Below are positions 44,300-48,500 of a stretch of 48,500 bases of DNA, piece by piece; the first letter of the stretch is position 1; every line of letters begins with the position of its first letter. This DNA is from Glandiceps talaboti (taxonomy: Eukaryota > Hemichordata > Enteropneusta > Spengelidae): NCBI RefSeq assembly GCF_964340395.1, contig NC_135552.1, positions 12,533,694-12,582,193 on the forward strand, read 5' to 3'. The notes under the pieces are model-generated. The model was not told where the DNA came from. It saw only the letters and a list, made by a program, of their open reading frames with translations, and ran no database searches. A program made the translations under genes and the position numbers.

Positions 44300-44848
44300 A
44301 GATACATTGTCAGCTGGTCATACCTCCAAGCCTACGCTGTCGGGATACATCATTAGCTGGTTTTACCTTTTAGCCTATGCTGTTGAGATGCATCGTTAGC
44401 TGGTTGTACCTTTTAGCCTACGCTGTTGTGATACATCGTTAGCTGGTCGTACCTCCTAGCCTTCGCTGTTGTGATACATCGTTAGCTGGTCGTACCTCCT
44501 AGCCTACGCTGTTGTGATACATTGTTAGCTGGTCATACCTCCTAGCCTACGCTGTTGTGATACATCGTTAGCTGGTCGTACCTCCTAGCCTACGCTGTCG
44601 TGATACATCGTTAGCTGGTCGTACCTCCTAGCCTACGCTGTTGTGATACATCGTTAGCTGGTCGTACCTCCTAGCCTACGCTGTTGTGATACATCGTTAG
44701 CTGGTCGTACCTCCTAGCCTACGCTGTCGTGATACATCATTAGCTGGTCGTACCTCCTAGCCTACACTGTTGATATACAATTGTTAGCTGGTCGTACCTT
44801 GTATCCCTTGTGTTCTCAGGGCTAGGAGGTACGACCGGCTAACAATGT
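44300..44848. repeat. 43-bp minisatellite, ~12 copies, ending in one inverted copy
   Basis: The unit contains GATACATCGTTAGCTGGTCG then TACCTCCTAGCCTACGCTGT. Unit starts fall near 44300, 44344, 44387, 44430 and then every 43 bp to about 44773. Central copies are nearly identical and edge copies are more diverged. After about 18 bp of unrelated sequence, 44819-44848 carries the unit inverted (GGGCTAGGAGGTACGACCGG and CTAACAATG). Confidence 0.95.
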
Positions 44849-45099
44849 TTCTCGACAGTGCAGTGGACAGTCTACAAAATAGTATACATGTGTATAACTT
44901 ATATATTCTGTGTCTTTCCCATGAAAAGATTATATTTGTTATATTTGAAATGAATTAATCCTTCTCTAAATATGTTATTGCCTAGCAAGAAAGCTATAAT
45001 CTATACATGAGTAAGAATCTGTATACAGTATTTGATTTACAATCACGTATAAATTTTATAAGCGAAATCCAAAGTAAAATAAATTATGTAAAAAAAAAT

Positions 45100-46180
45100 C
45101 CTTTCAGTATCATGACATTTCTGCAGAACGTGAGTCTCAATAGTTTTAAGAATCACTATCAAGAAAATATTGAATTGATCCATAGATATGCACATATAGA
45201 TGTGCCAATTTATTTAGTCTCGACGGCTTAGGATGAGAGTTTTTTTAAAGGAAACATTTGCCAAGGTAAAATCCACTCAAGAGCTAAACATTTCCTCAGA
45301 ATTGTGTCTCAATTGTGTTAGTATCAGGGGTCGTTAAAAATAATGAATTTATTCATCAGTATGCACAAATAGGTATGCCAATTTATTCAGGCTCATATGT
45401 AGCTAAGCGTAGGATGACACTGTCGTAAGGGAAACATTTGCCAAAGCAAAATCCACTTATATAGTCAGACATTTCTTCAGAATTGTGTCTCAATGGTGTT
45501 AGCATCACTGTCAAAAAAATTATGAGTTGGTTCATAAATATGCACATATAAACATCAAATTATTCAGTCTCCCATGTAATTTAGGATGAGGCTTTTTGAG
45601 GGAAACATTTGTCAGGTATTATCCAGATATTTCTTCAGAACTTATGTCTCAATATTGTTTTAGCATCACTGTTGAAAAAAAAAAGATGAATTGGTTCATA
45701 TATATGCACACACAACACTCTAATAGATATGTCTAATTATGATACATCACATCTTTGGGGGAGACTTTTAAGGGAAATATTTGCAAACCCACCTGTATAA
45801 AGTCAGACATTTCTTCAGAACATCCATCTCAATGGTGTTAGCAATTATAAACATCATCATTAAAAAAATATCAAAGCTTTGGAGGAGACTTTTTTTAAGG
45901 GAAATATTTGTAAACCCACCTGTATAAAGTCAGACATTTCTTCAGAATTTCCATCTCAATGGTGCTAACAATTATAAACATCATTAAAAAAATATGTTGA
46001 ATTGGTTGAGGTTTATAGTTCATAAATATGCACATATAGACATGCCTAAAAAGTCAATCTCATAGCTTTAGGGGAGAGACTTTTGAGGGGAAACATTTGC
46101 CATAGTATTATCCACCAATATTATCCACTCAAAACCAGACATTTCATAGTTGTGTTCCAATTGTTTAGCATCACTGTCAA
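45100..46180. repeat. Diverged tandem array, ~7 units of about 130-200 bp
   Basis: Ordered blocks ACATTTCTTCAGAATTGTGT, CTCAATGGTGTTAGCATCAC, a run of A, GGTTCATAAATATGCACATA and GGGAAACATTTGCC recur. The CAGAA anchors fall near 45125, 45297, 45477, 45635, 45815 and 45943, with a decayed unit near 46140. Spacings are 172, 180, 158, 180 and 128. Short frames inside it are incidental. Confidence 0.9.
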
Positions 46181-46193
46181 AAAAAAAACCCTG

Positions 46194-46272
46194 GTTAGTC
46201 TGGATGCCAATGGGGTCTCTAACCACAAAACAGAGATCTGAAAGATTTTTAGAAGGATAGCACTAGACTAAA
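46194..46272 (+). repeat. Copy of the AGTCTGGATGCC interspersed family
   Basis: Begins TAGTCTGGATGCCAATGGGG and ends GGATAGCACTAGACTA. The outer bases TAGTCT...AGACTA form a short inverted repeat, which supports a ~75-bp MITE-like unit. Confidence 0.6.
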
Positions 46273-46708
46273 AAAAGTATTATCAGTTTATAAAATTTAA
46301 TATGCATACATATAACGTACTCAAATTATTGAGTTATTAAGCAACAGATTTTGTGAAATTTGAAGGAATCTGTGAGATAATTTATAAGACCTAATCACTC
46401 TGTGATAGTCCTTGGTAACTGAATATTGAGATTCTAATATTCATATCCAGACAGTAAGGCACCAATGGGTCAATAATTTAATTGCTTACTTGCGGGCTGA
46501 CATTTAGCATGGCAAGAACTAGTCTAAGAGCAATAAAGTGTAATTTTATGAACGTGAAAGGCCTCATCTGAGTGTCTGGTAATATGCTTGTTATCGATCA
46601 TAATACAAAACTTACAATGAGATTAGAGTCCTTGGTATCCTCACTCAAGTAGATAATATAGAGTATTAATTGTATTTCTACAAAAGTTTACATTCTTATA
46701 ACACACAT

Positions 46709-47010
46709 TAGACTTTCTGACGGTCTTCAGAGCATCACATCCCTGAAAGGGGCTGTTTTGTATGTAAACGATATATACTGCATAAACTGTACTGTGGGCC
46801 CTCATCACTACATAGGGCTAATCATTTTCATTTGTTGACGTGGTACTGCAAAGCTGGAGCACCACAGTAACACGTCAATACATGATAAGCCCTATGTAGT
46901 TGATGAGGGCCCACAGTACAAGGATATTGGAGTATAATTATGCAGTAGATATTGGTACATATGAAACAGCCAATATAGCGATGCTCCTAAGGGACTGGTG
47001 AGAGAGTCTA
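46709..47010. mobile_element. 302-bp foldback MITE, copy 2
   Basis: Same family as 39048-39359: the ends are TAGACTTTCTGACGGTCTTC and its inverted partner ending GAGAGAGTCTA. Inner arms share TACTGTGGGCCCTCATCA and CTACATAGGGCT. The flanks AACACACAT (46700-46708) and CACACACAT (47011-47019) match at 8 of 9 bases. Confidence 0.88.
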
Positions 47011-47129
47011 CACACACATACACATATACTGACAGCTGTACACATTTACTGTGTGTGTTTATGTTTGGTTCGATCGCAAAATTCCCGGGTACATGTACAT
47101 TTGTATTTTACCAGTGTATTAGTGTCAGA

Positions 47130-47370
47130 TACAACGATAAACATGAGAAAATGAAAGCCCACTTAGGTATGTACCTACCCAGTAAAGTTAGTACGTACAT
47201 GTACCAAACTGATTGACATGGGAAAATGAAAGCCTGCATAGCTAGCCTGTACAGTTCCAACCAAACTGACTGACATGAGAAAGTGAAAGCCAACGTAGGT
47301 ACATTTGTACAAAACTGCATGTACATACCGGTAGGTCTGATATGACACTAAAAATGAACAAAGCCTGAAT
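47130..47370. repeat. ~65-bp degenerate tandem repeat
   Basis: ACATGAGAAAATGAAAGCC, ACATGGGAAAATGAAAGCC and ACATGAGAAAGTGAAAGCC occur at 47142, 47216 and 47273, each followed by a variable stretch with GTACC and AAACTGA. A fourth, weaker copy is near 47350. Confidence 0.8.
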
Positions 47371-47379
47371 AGGTACATG

Positions 47380-48500
47380 GCTACAACATATAGACTATAC
47401 AGTACCTACCCAAACTGATTGACATTCACAAGGTACAATACTACACACATAGTACATCATGACTGTAGATAAGCAATGATGTACTGTATCTGTCATCTAT
47501 GTAATATCATTTGCGATACTGACAATGACTTATGGGTGATGATGATACAGACAACCTAGATGTGTGTCTACTCTATTACAGTTATAAAATATGCTCTTAA
47601 GCATTACTGGCGTCTCTTGCAATCATTCTGGAATCAAATACCAAAGCCCCGTCGGGCATTCAATAAATCCTTCACCAATCTGCTATCAAATTTATACTTG
47701 GATAACTTGCTTCTAAAACAAGATGATGGTCCAATATGTCCAGCATATTAAGTTTAGTATATTCTGATCTTTGAGATAGAAATACGTTATTCAACTGTTA
47801 AACAGTGGACAAGTCTTTGGGGCTAGACTGTTGTTGGGTTTTACTGTAACTTTTCACATTTGATAATAAATCAGATCTGAGATGTAAAAAATTAGTAATA
47901 AAAGTAGTGTTTATTGTATGAGAGTATACATTACACTCTACATGTAGTTACACATGTATACATGTATAAGCATTGTTCTTTGGGGTTTCAGAACCTTGCT
48001 TTACATGAAAGGAAAACACAAGTAACAATGAACATTAGCTATCATAGTTTGTAATATATGTACATGTTTGTCTTTCCATGTTTGTTACCTGCTGTAAATA
48101 TATAAAAGTGGTCACAGTTTCCAACTAGTTTCCTATGTAAGTGGTAGATGTTATTGTTTACAAAATGCTCCAGGCATAGTTCTGATGGTTGTTACGAAAT
48201 GAAGGTACATTTACATTGACAAAGTAGAGTAGTCCCATCAAGGTAGCATAGATAATTTGATAAGTGTATTTACCAAATACTGATCACAAAGTAGTACATG
48301 TATCCTGTTATATGCAATGACTGGGTGATTGTATCATTACTTGTGCTTGTGTAAGGTGTTAATGACCTCAAGCATGGCTGTGTGTCTACAGGTGTACATA
48401 GCTTACATCAGACCATTGAAGGAGGCTTTCACAGGTACATGTACAAACAAGGTGATAAATCAGTGCACTTTATGCTGCGCTGTCAGTCTAATGGACACAG
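47380..48500. other. COBL-like intron 2, distal part
   Basis: No exon that fits the phase required after 42844 was found before the right edge. Unassigned AT-rich DNA with TACATGTA palindromes. Confidence 0.45.

Noticed and set aside
44300-44848. Regularly spaced repeats resembling a CRISPR array
   Set aside because: The 43-bp units are contiguous with no unique spacers, and the DNA is from an animal. It is a minisatellite.
47560-47751. 63-codon open frame following CTCTATTACAG, with a basic, aromatic-rich peptide
   Set aside because: It has an acceptor-like start, but no donor that keeps the frame and no recognised family. It ends in a stop, which would truncate the COBL-like protein. Possibly an old retroelement fragment.
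48391-48431. Short exon-like stretch between GTGTCTACAG and GTACATG at the right edge
   Set aside because: In the phase required after exon 2 it contains an immediate TAG.

Overview
The window is nuclear DNA from an animal, most likely a marine invertebrate bilaterian such as an amphioxus, hemichordate or mollusc; the exact phylum cannot be read from the sequence. The evidence is spliced genes with short exons and good GT-AG or GC-AG signals, very long introns, abundant di- to pentanucleotide microsatellites, many MITE-like foldback elements, a tRNA-derived SINE, and frequent use of the palindrome TACATGTA. There are no bacterial operons, RBSs or CRISPR arrays.

Layout. (1) 1-575, minus strand: first coding exon of an unrecognised protein that continues past the left edge, with internal repeats and eight SUMO-consensus motifs. 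(2) 0.9-4.15 kb: transposon-rich spacer with a long foldback, a 37-bp palindrome, poly-C runs and two independent insertions of one ~0.7-kb element whose ends are inverted arrays of a short repeat. (3) 4.45-9.0 kb, plus strand: a small five-exon zinc-finger gene (189 codons, frame verified across every junction) with a recently duplicated 75-nt cassette exon, both copies using GC donors. (4) 10.4-13.7 kb, minus strand: a complete three-exon YAE1 (deca-GX3 domain) gene. (5) 13.7-14.8 kb: CpG-containing head-to-head promoter region. (6) 14.79 kb to the right edge, plus strand: the 5' end of a probable cordon-bleu (COBL/COBLL1) family gene. Exon 1 (14790-14821) joins exon 2 (42695-42844) in frame across a 27.9-kb intron; the rest lies beyond the window.

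The large intron and the following sequence are mostly non-coding. They hold a 1.55-kb TIR transposon with a decayed RecQ-like helicase fragment and a 9-bp target duplication, two ~0.3-kb foldbacks with the same TAGACT termini, a ~200-bp MITE also found near YAE1, a dimeric tRNA-like SINE, a nested GTCT satellite, a 43-bp minisatellite ending in an inverted copy, a ~170-bp tandem array, and a cluster of DR1-like nuclear-receptor motifs upstream of exon 2. A possible alternative first coding exon at 30782-30867 has the same splice phase as exon 1.

The genes belong to separate pathways: YAE1 to cytosolic Fe-S delivery to ABCE1, the COBL-like gene to actin nucleation, and the two left-hand genes to probable nucleic-acid binding or regulation. 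Apart from the shared YAE1/COBL promoter region nothing suggests that they work together.
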